Assembly (NCBI GenBank): GCA_963717085.1
Contig: CAVQVM010000013.1
Span: forward strand, 62,001-126,000
DNA from: DASQUK01 sp963717085
Lineage (GTDB): Bacteria > Actinomycetota > Acidimicrobiia > Acidimicrobiales > VFJN01
Direction of reading: 5' to 3'
DNA length: 64,000 nt
Positions 1-8,387 of the stretch are shown piece by piece; position 1 is the first letter of the stretch, and every line of letters begins with the position of its first letter. Under the pieces are notes generated by a model. It did no database searches, was not told the DNA's origin, and saw only the letters and a list, made by a program, of their open reading frames with translations. A program made the translations under genes and the position numbers.

Positions 1-1
1 G

Positions 2-529
2 GCCGGCCTCAAGCCGCAGCTCGTCCACTACTACTTCCGCACGATGGACGACCTCTACCTCGAGGTCTTCCGCCGGCAGGCCGAGCACAACCTGACACAG
101 TTCGAGCAGGCGATCGCCGCGGACGGCTCGCTGCGCAACCTCTGGCGGCTCAACGCCGACCCGCGCGGCGCAGCCTTCACGATCGAGTTCGTCGCCCTCG
201 CCAACCACCGCAAGGCGATCCGCGCCGAGATCGCTCGCTACGCGGAACGGTTCCGCGCCGCGCAGATCGACGCGATCACCGCAGCTCTGGCTGCCCAGGG
301 GATCCCCGAATCGCAGCTGCCGCCGATCGTCGCACTCCTCCTTATGACGGGCCTGTCACAGGTGCTGGGGCTCGAGGACGCGCTCGGGGTCACCGCCGGG
401 CACGAGACCACAATCGCCTACGTCGAGCGCACCCTCGCCGAGCTCGATGCCACCCCGAGAACCGGTCGCCCAGCTGGACGTGAGCGTCGTTCACGGGCGC
501 CGAGCCGCCGAGGGAGTGCCAAGGCGTAG
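2..529 (+). CDS. TetR-family regulator, 5' partial
   Basis: The reading frame is open from the first bases of the window, so the start and most of the DNA-binding domain lie outside. The first visible residues (GLKPQLVHYYFRTMDDLY) are the typical end of a TetR helix-turn-helix, with the HYYF recognition-helix motif followed by the first core helix. The rest is an alpha-helical ligand-binding domain of about 150 residues, with a basic, probably disordered tail (RRSRAPSRRGSAKA). It lies 100 bp upstream of a dehydrogenase gene on the same strand and may control it, which is inferred from position only. Family assignment is fairly sure; the ligand cannot be guessed. Confidence 0.85.
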   Translation, partial: AGLKPQLVHYYFRTMDDLYLEVFRRQAEHNLTQFEQAIAADGSLRNLWRLNADPRGAAFTIEFVALANHRKAIRAEIARYAERFRAAQIDAITAALAAQGIPESQLPPIVALLLMTGLSQVLGLEDALGVTAGHETTIAYVERTLAELDATPRTGRPAGRERRSRAPSRRGSAKA

Positions 530-596
530 GTCCCGAAACTGGCACCGGGCGAGCAACCGACACCATATGAAGCCACCGACAGGAGGACCCGCGGCC

Positions 597-629
597 ATGG
601 ACGCAATCGAGACCGAGCCGGCGCGCTGA
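597..629 (+). CDS. Possible 10-codon leader peptide
   Basis: An ATG at 597 follows a strong Shine-Dalgarno sequence (ACAGGAGGAC, 580-589) and encodes MDAIETEPAR before TGA at 627-629. That stop overlaps the ATG of the dehydrogenase by one base (TGATG). The dehydrogenase ATG has no good ribosome site of its own, so the mini-gene could deliver ribosomes by translational coupling. Alternatively the mini-gene is chance and the dehydrogenase is simply weakly initiated. Confidence 0.35.
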   Translation: MDAIETEPAR

Positions 630-1675
630 TGGCTCCGCGGGTGGTGCAGTGGACCACGGGCAACGTCGGCAAGCGGTCGGTCCGCGCCGTCGTCGCCCGT
701 CCCGACCTCGAGCTCGTCGGGTGCTACGCCTGGTCCGGCGACAAGGTCGGACGCGACGTCGGTGAGCTCTGCGGCATCGACGCCATCGGCGTCACCGCCA
801 CCGACGACGTCGACCACCTCCTTGCGTTGAAGCCCGACTGCGTGGTCTACAACCCGATGTGGCCCGACACCGACGAGGTCGTTCGCATCCTCGAGGCCGG
901 CGTCAACGTCGTCAGCACCGCCGCGTTCATCAATGGGCGCGGGCTGGGCGCCGACCGCGATCGCATCGTGCAGGCCTGCGCGCGCGGCGGGTCGTCGATG
1001 TTCGGGACCGGCATCAGCCCGGGCTTCGTCGAGCTGATCGGCATCGCGGCCGCCGGCATCTGCGACCGCATCGACAAGATCACCATCGACGAGGCGTCCG
1101 ACACGACCCTCTACGACTCCCCCGCGACGGAACGGCCCGCCGGATTCGGCCGGCCGATCGACGACCCCGAGCTGCCGGCCATGGCGGCCAAGGGAACGGC
1201 GGTGTTCGGCGAGGCCGTTGCCATGGTCGCTGACGCCCTCGGTGTCGACCTCGACGAGATCGTCTGCCAGGCCGAGTACGCCCGGACGACCGAAGACGTC
1301 GTGATGGAGTCCTGGACCATCCCCGCCGGCTGCGTCGCCGGCGTCGCGGCCAGCTGGCAGGGGAAGATCGGCGACCGCACGGTCGTCGAGCTCAACGTTC
1401 GCTGGAAGAAGGGCCAGACCCTCGATCCGGACTGGAGGATCGAGGATGGCCACGTCATCCACGTCGACGGCAGGCCGACCGTGCGGGTGAAGCTCGATTA
1501 CCTGCCGCCGCCCGACTTCGAAGCGACGACGTTCGCCGACTTCATGGTCCTCGGGATGGTCATGACTGCGATGCCGGCCGTCAACGCCATCCCCCATGTC
1601 GTGGCGGCGCCGCCGGGCATCGTGACCTACGCCGACCTCCCCCTGCCTCTGCCGAAGGGCCTCGTGCCGAGCTGA
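629..1675 (+). CDS. NAD(P)H-dependent amine dehydrogenase / dihydrodipicolinate reductase-like protein
   Basis: The 348-residue protein begins with the Rossmann segment VVQWTTGNVGKRSVRAVV, a shortened GxxGxxG dinucleotide fold that is characteristic of dihydrodipicolinate-reductase-like proteins of the 2,4-diaminopentanoate/amine dehydrogenase type. It continues with PDCVVYNP and a central segment SMFGTGISPGFVELIG, where substrate and cofactor domains meet. Homologues in actinobacteria are usually annotated only by family, and several sit in steroid or fatty-acid degradation loci; no such partner is visible here. The protein is cytosolic, full length for the family, and follows a TetR regulator on the same strand. 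Substrate unknown. Confidence 0.85.
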   Translation: MAPRVVQWTTGNVGKRSVRAVVARPDLELVGCYAWSGDKVGRDVGELCGIDAIGVTATDDVDHLLALKPDCVVYNPMWPDTDEVVRILEAGVNVVSTAAFINGRGLGADRDRIVQACARGGSSMFGTGISPGFVELIGIAAAGICDRIDKITIDEASDTTLYDSPATERPAGFGRPIDDPELPAMAAKGTAVFGEAVAMVADALGVDLDEIVCQAEYARTTEDVVMESWTIPAGCVAGVAASWQGKIGDRTVVELNVRWKKGQTLDPDWRIEDGHVIHVDGRPTVRVKLDYLPPPDFEATTFADFMVLGMVMTAMPAVNAIPHVVAAPPGIVTYADLPLPLPKGLVPS

Positions 1676-1793
1676 ACGAGGGCTGGTTCACCGTCCGCCA
1701 GGTGGAAGCGTATCCACTCCTCACGGCCTCGGCCGACTGAGAGGCCGCCAGCATGCCTGAGCCGTGGATGCCGCCAACGGCGTCGAGTAGGCG

Positions 1794-2636
1794 TCAGGCG
1801 ACGCTGGTGACGACGCTGAGCCAGGGCAGCTCGAGCCCGCCGTCAACCTCGAAGGGCGCCAGCGACGGGTCGAGCGTGGCCCGGATGGCGTCGACCTGGC
1901 CTTGGCTCAGGGAGGCGACGAACTCGGCCACGGGGCCGGCTACCGAAGTGCTCATCGTCCAGTAGTCGTCGGGGCTTTCGAAGCGCATGACGCCTTCGAG
2001 CTCCTCGACGCTGACGTCGGCGAAGCCGGCCCCAGCGGCGAGCTCGCGGTTGCTGTCGCCCGTGGCGAGCGAGAACACTCCCCCGGGAGCTGCCGGATCG
2101 CCCGGTGGGGTCCACCCGTTCTGCAGGAGGGCCGCCACCATCTGAAAGACCCACGGGTTGCGCTCCGGGGGCCCCCAGGTCGCGTAGGCGCACCGCCTGC
2201 CCGGACGCAGCACCCGACGGATCTCGTGCATCGTCCGCTCCTGAGCGGGGATCAGCATGAGCCCGAAGCGGGAGAGCACCCCGTCGACACTGTCGTCCGG
2301 CAGGTCGATGTCGGTGGCGTCGATCACCCGGCACTCGACGTTGTCGAGCCCTCGTTCGGCAGCACCACGCCTCGCCGCCTCCACCATGGCGGGGACGAAG
2401 TCGCTCGAGATGAGCCGCCCGCTCGGGCCCAGCCGCGACGCAGCCAGGAAGCCCGTCTCGCCCGGTCCGGCCGTCAACTCGAGGATCGTCTGGCCGCCCT
2501 CGGGGCCCACGTGGTCGATGAGCCACTCCGACACGGACCGCAGGTTCTCGAAGAGGCGCTGGCGGGACGCCTCCCATGCGGGTGCGACCGCCCTCCAATG
2601 CCGCAGCGACTCGTGCGCCTGGTCCCGCTCCGTCAT
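1794..2636 (-). CDS. Class I SAM-dependent methyltransferase (UbiE/Methyltransf_11 type)
   Basis: The protein has 280 residues starting at MTERDQAHESLRHW. Motif I is ILELTAGPGETGFLA, a GxGxxG-like SAM-binding loop in which the usual DxGxG is ELTAGPGETG. A conserved acidic residue follows in the ISSDF strand, then the VIDATDIDLPDDSVDGVLSR motif IV region and EIRRVLRPGRRCAYATWG. The N-terminal helix with WRAVAPAW and the C-terminal variable domain resemble the UbiE-like family that methylates small molecules or quinones. It is transcribed alone towards the dehydrogenase. An open frame continues far upstream of this start but is only the high-GC frame; residues typical of the family begin here. 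Confidence 0.85.
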   Translation of the reverse strand: MTERDQAHESLRHWRAVAPAWEASRQRLFENLRSVSEWLIDHVGPEGGQTILELTAGPGETGFLAASRLGPSGRLISSDFVPAMVEAARRGAAERGLDNVECRVIDATDIDLPDDSVDGVLSRFGLMLIPAQERTMHEIRRVLRPGRRCAYATWGPPERNPWVFQMVAALLQNGWTPPGDPAAPGGVFSLATGDSNRELAAGAGFADVSVEELEGVMRFESPDDYWTMSTSVAGPVAEFVASLSQGQVDAIRATLDPSLAPFEVDGGLELPWLSVVTSVA

Positions 2637-2761
2637 GCCGACACCTCCCGATCCGCCGTCCGTCTCTGACCATAGGGCGCCATCCCCGGGTGACGGCGTT
2701 CGCCCGGCCGACGACGCGCTTGGTTCCCTGTAAGCCGACTTATGCAGGTGGCTCCCGATCC

Positions 2762-3244
2762 TCAGCTCACCGCCTTCTTCACGAGCGCGCTGATCCTTTT
2801 CTCTTCGGCGGGGGTCAACTCCTTCAGCGCGAAGGAGGTCGGCCACATGGCGCCTTCGTCGAGGTTCGCATTGTCGTTGAAGCCGAACGTCGCGTATCTC
2901 GAGTTGAACTTCTGCGCGCTTTGGAAGAAGCAGACGACCTTGCCGTCCTTGGCATACGCGGGCATCCCGTACCAGGTTTTCGGCGAGAGGGCTGGCGCGC
3001 TGGCTTTGATGATCGCATGGAGCCGCTCGGCCATGGCGCGATCCGGCCCCTGCATCTCGGCGATCTTCGCGAGCACCGCGCGTTCCCCGTCGGCCTTGTC
3101 CGCGCGCCGCCCGCGGCCCGTCTCGGCCTTCAGCTCTTGGGCGCGCTCCTTCATCGCAGCTCGTTCCTCGGCCGTGAATCCCGGGGACTTGCCGGTCGCG
3201 GTGGTGGCTTTGGTGGACTTCTGCGTGGCCTTCTTTGCGCTCAT
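2762..3244 (-). CDS. DUF1801 (YdhG-like) domain protein
   Basis: The start at 3244 is chosen because AGGAGGGAACG precedes the ATG directly. The 160-residue product has a lysine/alanine-rich N-terminus (MSAKKATQKSTKATTATGK) followed by a DUF1801 domain, recognisable by the SPKTWYGMPAYAKDGKVVCF block and by FNSRYATFGF and MWPTSFALKELT. DUF1801 folds like the iron-chaperone frataxin-like YdhG proteins; its molecular role is not established. The N-terminal basic tail resembles nucleic-acid-binding tails, though that is only a similarity in composition. It is probably monocistronic, 190 bp after the 2TM protein gene on the same strand. Confidence 0.85.
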   Translation of the reverse strand: MSAKKATQKSTKATTATGKSPGFTAEERAAMKERAQELKAETGRGRRADKADGERAVLAKIAEMQGPDRAMAERLHAIIKASAPALSPKTWYGMPAYAKDGKVVCFFQSAQKFNSRYATFGFNDNANLDEGAMWPTSFALKELTPAEEKRISALVKKAVS

Positions 3245-3433
3245 CGTTCCCTCCTGTGCCGGCGGACGATGCATTCGACCGCGCCGACGAGGATGGCGGC
3301 AATCTCAACTCCGAGGGCTTCCACCATCGTGCGGAACTCGCGTAGCGGGCGATCTCGGCGGCCAGTGACGAACTTGTCGATCTCGATGCGGGGCGGTGCA
3401 TCTTCGGGACGGACCCCGCCAGCCAGTTGGGGC

Positions 3434-3757
3434 CTACGCCGGATTCCTCGGGCCTCGACGCTGTTGGAGGTAGCGCTCGACTTGGCGCTGCTCCCAGTCG
3501 ACTCCGAACGGGCCGCCGATGCCGAGGAGGATGATGGCCGTGACCGCGACGACAACGCCTGTGCCGAGCATCGGCCAGTAGAACCACAGGTTCTCGGTGC
3601 CGTCGGCCATGTCGATCGCGAACCACATGAGGCTGAGGACGGCGTAGATCCCGAGGATCGTGTAGAGGATTCGCTTCCGGCGAACCCAGCGCCGCGCCTC
3701 GGCCATCAGATCCTGGGGCGCGGGTTCCGGTTTCGGCGAGGGGATGTTGCTGGACAC
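3434..3757 (-). CDS. 2TM-domain small membrane protein
   Basis: The 107-residue protein has an Ala/Pro-rich N-terminus, an amphipathic basic segment (MAEARRWVRRKRILY), and two hydrophobic helices at about residues 30-48 and 61-83 separated by a short loop DMADGTENLWFYW. It ends with a charged tail containing WEQRQVERYLQ. This is the layout of the actinobacterial 2TM domain family, often fused to or found near sensor kinases and PadR-type regulators. It lies 50 bp downstream of the ABC permease gene, on the same strand, so it may be co-transcribed with the exporter. Function is unknown. Confidence 0.75.
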   Translation of the reverse strand: MSSNIPSPKPEPAPQDLMAEARRWVRRKRILYTILGIYAVLSLMWFAIDMADGTENLWFYWPMLGTGVVVAVTAIILLGIGGPFGVDWEQRQVERYLQQRRGPRNPA

Positions 3758-3807
3758 TGTTCAGGTGCTCCAAGCGATGCCGGCGTCGGGCGGACCGTAG
3801 AGGCGGG

Positions 3808-4548
3808 TCATTCTGCGGTCCGGGCACTGACGGTCACCCATGCAGTGGTGGCTAGGGCGACCAGGCCGGCGAGCACAGCCAGATGACCGGTGGGGCTGCC
3901 GAGGTCGAGCCAGGGTTCTTGGATGGACCGGATCACGTGGGTGAGCGGCACGACGTTGGCGATCGAGCTCATGGGGTCCCCCATGGCGTCGGGGGGTGGG
4001 CCGGCGCCGCCGAGCAGGAAGAAGGGGAAGAACAGGAGCATGCCGAGGCCTTGGGCCGAGCGGGCGCTGGGCAGGGCCATGCCCAGGGCGATGCCGATGC
4101 TGATGAAGGCGAGCGCACCGAGCAGGGTGCCGATCACGACGCCAAGCAGGTCGTCGGGTGCGGGTAGTCCGTACACCAGCTGGCCGGTGACCAGAAGGAC
4201 GGCGACGGCCACGATGGTGACGACCATGGCCACGATGATCCAGGCCGCGGGGAGCGCCCAGCGGGGGTACCGGCTGACGTCGAAGCGGCGCAGCACTCCC
4301 CTCTCGCGGTAGGACGCCAAGTGCACCGGCAGCATCACGAGGCCGATGGCGGCGATGACGACGCCGATGTACGCGGCGATGTAGTAGTCCGAGGGGATGG
4401 CGCCCTCGAAGTTCGGGTCGTCCTCGTCGAAGACACCGCCGAGGATGAGCACGGTGAGCACGGGGAAGGCGAACACGAAGGTGAGCACCATGGGTTCGCG
4501 GACGAAGAGCTTCAGCTCGGTGGCGGCTAGGCGTAGCAGCGAACGCAT
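3808..4548 (-). CDS. ABC-2 type exporter permease
   Basis: The 246-residue membrane protein opens with LAATELKLFVREPMVLTFVFAFPVLT, the standard N-terminus of the ABC2_membrane family, and has six hydrophobic segments. The conserved cytoplasmic-entry segment ASYRERGVLRRFDVSRYPRWAL (in two parts) and the later LFFPFFLLGGAGPP before TM5 are typical of drug and antibiotic exporters. Its ATG overlaps the stop of the ATPase gene by one base, so the two subunits are translationally coupled and form one transporter. A histidine kinase/response regulator operon is divergently transcribed from the other side, a common arrangement for stress- or drug-inducible exporters. Confidence 0.92.
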   Translation of the reverse strand: MRSLLRLAATELKLFVREPMVLTFVFAFPVLTVLILGGVFDEDDPNFEGAIPSDYYIAAYIGVVIAAIGLVMLPVHLASYRERGVLRRFDVSRYPRWALPAAWIIVAMVVTIVAVAVLLVTGQLVYGLPAPDDLLGVVIGTLLGALAFISIGIALGMALPSARSAQGLGMLLFFPFFLLGGAGPPPDAMGDPMSSIANVVPLTHVIRSIQEPWLDLGSPTGHLAVLAGLVALATTAWVTVSARTAE

Positions 4549-5501
4549 CAGGAGACTCCTTCGAGGGTGCGGCCACTGGCCGGGTCGGGCCGGCGGTCAG
4601 TATCGGGGTCGCTGACAAGCGCGATGAGGGCGTCCTCCAGGTCGGGGTGATGGACCCGGAGGTCGGGTGGTCCAAGGTGGTCGTCGCCCAGCACCGAGGC
4701 GCATACCGGTGCGATCAGCTGATTGGTGCCGATGACCTGGAGCCGTTCACCGTGGCGCTCGACCCGGTCGACGCCGGGCAGGGCCGCCAGGGTGGCCGGG
4801 TCGAACGACACCGGTGGCGTGAACGTCACTGTGGTGACGCGGGCGTGGCGGGAGATGAGCTCGGCCGGGCTGCCGGCGTCCACGACCCGGCCACCCCGCA
4901 TGACCGCCACCCGGTCGCACAGGGCCTCGGCCTCGTCCATGAAATGGGTGACCAACACCACCGTGGTGCCCCGGTCGCGGACCTCACGGATCGCCCTCCA
5001 CACCTCGCTGCGGGCCAGGGGGTCCAGGCCCTGGGTGAGCTCGTCGAAGAACACCACCCGCGGCGAGTTGAGCAACGCCAACGCGATGAACAGCCGCTGC
5101 CGCTGGCCCCCCGACAGCGACGCAAAGCTCGAACGCCGCAACCCCGTCAGTTTCCACGTCTCCAACAGCCGGTCGGCCGAACGTCGATCCCCGTCCCCGA
5201 ACAGCAGCACCGCCTCCTCCACCCGCAGCCGATCCGGCAGCGCCGAGTCCTGCAACTGGCTGCCCACCAGCGCCCGCAGCTGCGAACCCGCGGTCCGCGG
5301 ATCCACACCCAGCACCCGCATGCGACCGCCATCCGGTCGCCGCAGACCCTGCAGGCACTCCACCGTCGTCGTCTTGCCGGCGCCGTTCACGCCGAGGATC
5401 CCGAAGATCTCGCCCTCGGTTACCGTGAACCCCACGTCGTCCACGGCCAAGTGGGCGCCGTAGCGCTTCGTGAGGCCCTGCACCTCGATCACGATCGTCA
5501 C
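4548..5501 (-). CDS. ABC exporter ATP-binding protein
   Basis: The 317-residue ATPase contains a Walker A GVNGAGKTT, Q-loop VGSQLQDSALPDRL, signature LSGGQRQRL, Walker B VVFFDELTQGLDP, and switch histidine VTHFMDEAEAL. The position after the catalytic glutamate is Leu instead of the usual Pro (DELTQGLDP rather than DEPTQGLDP), a small oddity outside the catalytic pair. The final 100 residues form the regulatory tail common in DrrA/CcmA-like drug exporters. It is the first gene of a coupled pair with the permease. The intergenic region to the divergent kinase gene is 174 bp and should contain both promoters. Confidence 0.93.
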   Translation of the reverse strand: MTIVIEVQGLTKRYGAHLAVDDVGFTVTEGEIFGILGVNGAGKTTTVECLQGLRRPDGGRMRVLGVDPRTAGSQLRALVGSQLQDSALPDRLRVEEAVLLFGDGDRRSADRLLETWKLTGLRRSSFASLSGGQRQRLFIALALLNSPRVVFFDELTQGLDPLARSEVWRAIREVRDRGTTVVLVTHFMDEAEALCDRVAVMRGGRVVDAGSPAELISRHARVTTVTFTPPVSFDPATLAALPGVDRVERHGERLQVIGTNQLIAPVCASVLGDDHLGPPDLRVHHPDLEDALIALVSDPDTDRRPDPASGRTLEGVS

Positions 5502-5675
5502 CGGCGTCCTCCCCGGTCGTGGGTCGTGATCGGAACATACGGATCACCGGCGACACAGTCGACCGCCCCTGGTCGGTTCTTCGTTCTCCTCCCACGGCGG
5601 GACCCAGCTCCTCCCCGGGGCGGAATTGTGGCCGCCAGCCGGGCGGGGTCGTGTCGACCGTCGTAGCCTCGCTCC

Positions 5676-6848
5676 GTGTCCTGGTGGACCAGGTGGCGTG
5701 CCGATCTCGCTCGTCCGGCGACGACGATCGACCGCCAGCAACTGCCGCTCCTCGTGGGCGGGGCGACGGCGATCGTCGTCGTCGCGCAGACCACCGATCC
5801 GGGCACCACCGGCGAGCTGCTACTGGTGGTCGCCGCCGCCGTCGGGTTCCTGCTGTCTGCCGCAGTCGCTCGGCTCCCGAGGGCGCTGATCGCCGTGCTG
5901 GTAACGGTGCTGCTGACCACAGCGATGTGGCGGGAAGGCAACCTGGAGGTGGCGCTGTTCCTCAGCGTGCTCGTGACGCTGTTCTCGGCGTGGCATCTGG
6001 GCTCGCTGACCAAGGCGCTCGCGGTCATGGCGGCGGCCGCGATCGCCCCGATCATCGTTTCGCATGTGATTCCCGAGGAGGAGATCGCGTGGACGCCGTG
6101 GGCCGCGGCCAACGTGCTGATGTTCCTGCTGGGCCGAAACCTACGCCGCCAGCGGGTATTGATCGAGCAGCTGGACGCGGCCAGGGTGGCGTTGGCCGAA
6201 CAGGCGGTGGCCGACGAACGTCAACGCATCGCTCGTGACCTTCACGACCTCGCGGGCCACACCCTGGCGACGGTGCTCCTCCACGTCACGGGCGCCCGGC
6301 ACGTGCTCCGCCGCGATCTGGACGAGGCAGAGCGGGCGCTGCTCCAGGCAGAGACGATTGGGCGCGGGAGCCTCGACCAGATCCGGTTCACGGTTACGTC
6401 GCTGCGGACGAGCGAGCGGGGGACGGATCCGGCGCTGCCGGGCTCCGCCGAGCTCATCGAGCTGGTCGAGGAGTACCGCGACGCCGGCCTCGACGTCACC
6501 GCCCTGGTCACCGCGCCGGCGGCGGGCGTCGAGGGGCCGGTCGGTACGGCACTGCACAGGATCAGCCGGGAGGCGCTGGCTAACGTGGCCCGCCACGCCC
6601 CTGGCAACCGGGTCGAGCTCACCGTGGACGTCGACACTGACACCGACGAGGTCCGGCTCGTTGTCGCCGACCATGGTCGTGCCCCCGCCGCCCAGGACCA
6701 CGCCAACGGCCACTTCGGGCTGGTGGGCATGCGCGAGCGGGCCCGCGCCGTCGGCGGGGACCTGGACGCCGGTCCGACCGCCGACGGTTGGCGGGTCGAG
6801 GCGCGGCTGCCGCTTGCGGCCGCAGGCGGGCAGCGGCCCCTGCGATGA
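5676..6848 (+). CDS. Sensor histidine kinase (HisKA_3, NarL-type)
   Basis: The 390-residue kinase starts at GTG 5676. Five to six hydrophobic helices occupy about residues 23-150 with almost no extracellular loops, which suggests it senses the membrane or a lipophilic compound. The dimerisation/phosphoacceptor segment DERQRIARDLHDLAGHTL puts the phosphorylated histidine at about residue 190. The HATPase domain shows REALANVARHAPGN (N box) and ADHGRAP with GHFGLVGMRERA (G boxes). It overlaps the response regulator by ATGA. Being divergent from the ABC exporter at 3808-5501, it most likely regulates that exporter (inference from position). Confidence 0.93.
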   Translation: MSWWTRWRADLARPATTIDRQQLPLLVGGATAIVVVAQTTDPGTTGELLLVVAAAVGFLLSAAVARLPRALIAVLVTVLLTTAMWREGNLEVALFLSVLVTLFSAWHLGSLTKALAVMAAAAIAPIIVSHVIPEEEIAWTPWAAANVLMFLLGRNLRRQRVLIEQLDAARVALAEQAVADERQRIARDLHDLAGHTLATVLLHVTGARHVLRRDLDEAERALLQAETIGRGSLDQIRFTVTSLRTSERGTDPALPGSAELIELVEEYRDAGLDVTALVTAPAAGVEGPVGTALHRISREALANVARHAPGNRVELTVDVDTDTDEVRLVVADHGRAPAAQDHANGHFGLVGMRERARAVGGDLDAGPTADGWRVEARLPLAAAGGQRPLR

Positions 6849-7516
6849 TCCGGATCGTCATCGTCGACGACCAACCGGTCGTGCGCGCCGGAGTCGCCCG
6901 CATCCTGGCACCGGACGACGGGTTCGAGGTCGTGGCCGAGTGCGACGACGGCGACCAGGTCATTGCGGCCGTGGCCGCCCACCGGCCGGACCTCGTGCTG
7001 ATGGACGTGCGCATGCGCCGCCTCGACGGCGTCACGGCGACGCGATCGCTCGTGAGCACGGGCGAGGCTCCCCCGATCCTGATGTTCACCACCTTCGATG
7101 ACGACGATGCCCTGTGGGGTGCCCTCGACGCCGGTGCCGCCGGGTTCATCCTCAAGGACAGCTCCGCCGAGGAGCTCATCGCCGCGGCACGTGCCGTCGC
7201 CGGCGGAGCGGCCTGGCTCGACCCAAAGGTCGCGCCCCGGGTGCTGCGGGCGTTCCGCACCAACGTGCGGCCCCACCTCGCCGAGGCAGCCCGCGTCGCC
7301 GAGCTGACCGACCGCGAGCACGACGTGCTGCGCCACATGGCACGCGGCGCCACCAATGCCGAGATCGCCGCCGCCCTGATCGTGAGCGAGGCCACGATCA
7401 AAACGCACGTCGGCGCCGTGTTCTCCAAACTCGGTGTGCGCGATCGGGCGGCGGCCATCGTGTTCGCCTACGACCACGGGATTGTCGAGCCCCACCCCGG
7501 GGTGGATCTCCCGTAG
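6845..7516 (+). CDS. Response regulator, NarL/LuxR family
   Basis: The 223-residue protein begins at the ATG overlapping the kinase stop codon. The receiver domain has the acidic pair in IVIVDDQPVVR, phosphoacceptor Asp54 in LVLMDVRMRRLDG, the switch threonine in MFTTFDDDD and the lysine in FILKDSS. The C-terminal GerE/LuxR helix-turn-helix is ELTDREHDVLRHMARGATN followed by IVSEATIKTHVGAVFSKLG. It is the partner of the kinase at 5676-6848. The gene ends in a 14-bp perfect palindrome, CCACCCCGGGGTGG, that overlaps its last codons and may take part in 3'-end formation. Confidence 0.94.
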   Translation: MIRIVIVDDQPVVRAGVARILAPDDGFEVVAECDDGDQVIAAVAAHRPDLVLMDVRMRRLDGVTATRSLVSTGEAPPILMFTTFDDDDALWGALDAGAAGFILKDSSAEELIAAARAVAGGAAWLDPKVAPRVLRAFRTNVRPHLAEAARVAELTDREHDVLRHMARGATNAEIAAALIVSEATIKTHVGAVFSKLGVRDRAAAIVFAYDHGIVEPHPGVDLP

Positions 7517-7666
7517 CAACCCGGGGCCGATCGTTCCAAGGCTTCGGGATGGGCCGACCGCCTATACCTCCGGTCCGTCGCCGGACTCGCGCGGCGCACC
7601 GCCAACCGGCTAGCAGGGTAGTTCGTGTGGCGATGTAACGCCGGACGTAATAAAGTCTGAGCTGTG

Positions 7667-7981
7667 ATGAAACAGCTCGGCCGTTACAGCGAACCCGCGC
7701 TGCTCATCCTGACCTCGCTGACTGCAGGAGACCGCCACGGCTACGCCATCAGCGGTGATATCGAGGCCCTCACCGGTCAGCGACCGGGCCCGGGAACGAT
7801 GTATGGGGCGTTGTCCCGACTCGAGGCCGCCGGCCTCGTCGAAGCCCTGCCCGGCGACCAGCGCCGCCGCCCCTACCGGATCACCCCCGGCGGGCTCCGC
7901 TACGTCCAGGGCGAGGCACAGCGCCTCGCCGCCCTCGCCGCCGAGGCGAGTCGGCGGCTCGAGCTGCGAGCAGCCCGATGA
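7667..7981 (+). CDS. PadR-family transcriptional regulator
   Basis: The 104-residue protein is a single winged helix of the PadR type: PALLILTSLTAGDRHGYAI for helix 1, TGQRPGPGTMYGALSRLEAAG for the recognition helix and GDQRRRPYRITPGG for the wing. A GTG three bases earlier is also possible; the ATG is preferred. PadR proteins usually repress a neighbouring membrane protein gene, and the next gene overlaps this one by ATGA (7978-7981), so the pair forms a small self-regulated operon. The dimerisation helix at the C-terminus is short, as in PadR subfamily 2. Confidence 0.92.
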   Translation: MKQLGRYSEPALLILTSLTAGDRHGYAISGDIEALTGQRPGPGTMYGALSRLEAAGLVEALPGDQRRRPYRITPGGLRYVQGEAQRLAALAAEASRRLELRAAR

Positions 7982-8352
7982 GGCCCCTCATGCGTCTGTT
8001 CCCTCGGTCCTGGAGGGCACGGTACGGCGACGAGATCGCCGATCACCTCGGCCACAGCACCCGCCCAGCGCGCGACCGGCTCGACCTGCTGATTGCCCTG
8101 GGGTCGGTCTGGTCCGACGAGAGCGCAAGGAGGCTCCCAATGCTCGTCTCCCGCGTGTGGATGCGCGCTGTTGCCGCGGGGTTGTGCGCCGTCGGCGTCG
8201 TCACCACAGCGTTGGCGATCGCGGAGCTACAGGGCGGGCTTGTCGAGCTACCCCGACACTGGTGGTCGGCATCCGCCCCACTGCCGCTCGCCGCCGCCGC
8301 GGTCCTCCTCGCCGTCGGCGAGCACGCCAGCCGCCGCTCCCACCAACGCTGA
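7978..8352 (+). CDS. PadR-associated small membrane protein
   Basis: The 124-residue product begins MRPLMRLFPRSWRARYGDEI, a motif (FPRSWRARYGxE) seen in many actinobacterial membrane proteins encoded directly after PadR regulators. Two hydrophobic helices follow at about residues 62-82 and 96-114. The start overlaps the PadR stop, so expression should be coupled. The protein looks complete although short; larger relatives carry more membrane helices, so this could be a reduced version. No biochemical role is established for this family. Confidence 0.8.
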   Translation: MRPLMRLFPRSWRARYGDEIADHLGHSTRPARDRLDLLIALGSVWSDESARRLPMLVSRVWMRAVAAGLCAVGVVTTALAIAELQGGLVELPRHWWSASAPLPLAAAAVLLAVGEHASRRSHQR

Positions 8353-8387
8353 CGGCGTTCGGTCGGGGTGCGGCCCTGGGCAGATCG

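Noticed and set aside
491..1597. Long open frame on the - strand opposite the dehydrogenase gene
   Set aside because: It is the antisense shadow of a high-GC gene; its composition (GDDGADRP-like, Arg/Asp/Gly-rich) is not protein-like, and the + strand frame is a recognisable enzyme.
2637..3827. Upstream continuation of the methyltransferase frame
   Set aside because: It overlaps the DUF1801 and 2TM genes on the same strand in other frames; sequence before residue MTERDQ has no family similarity.
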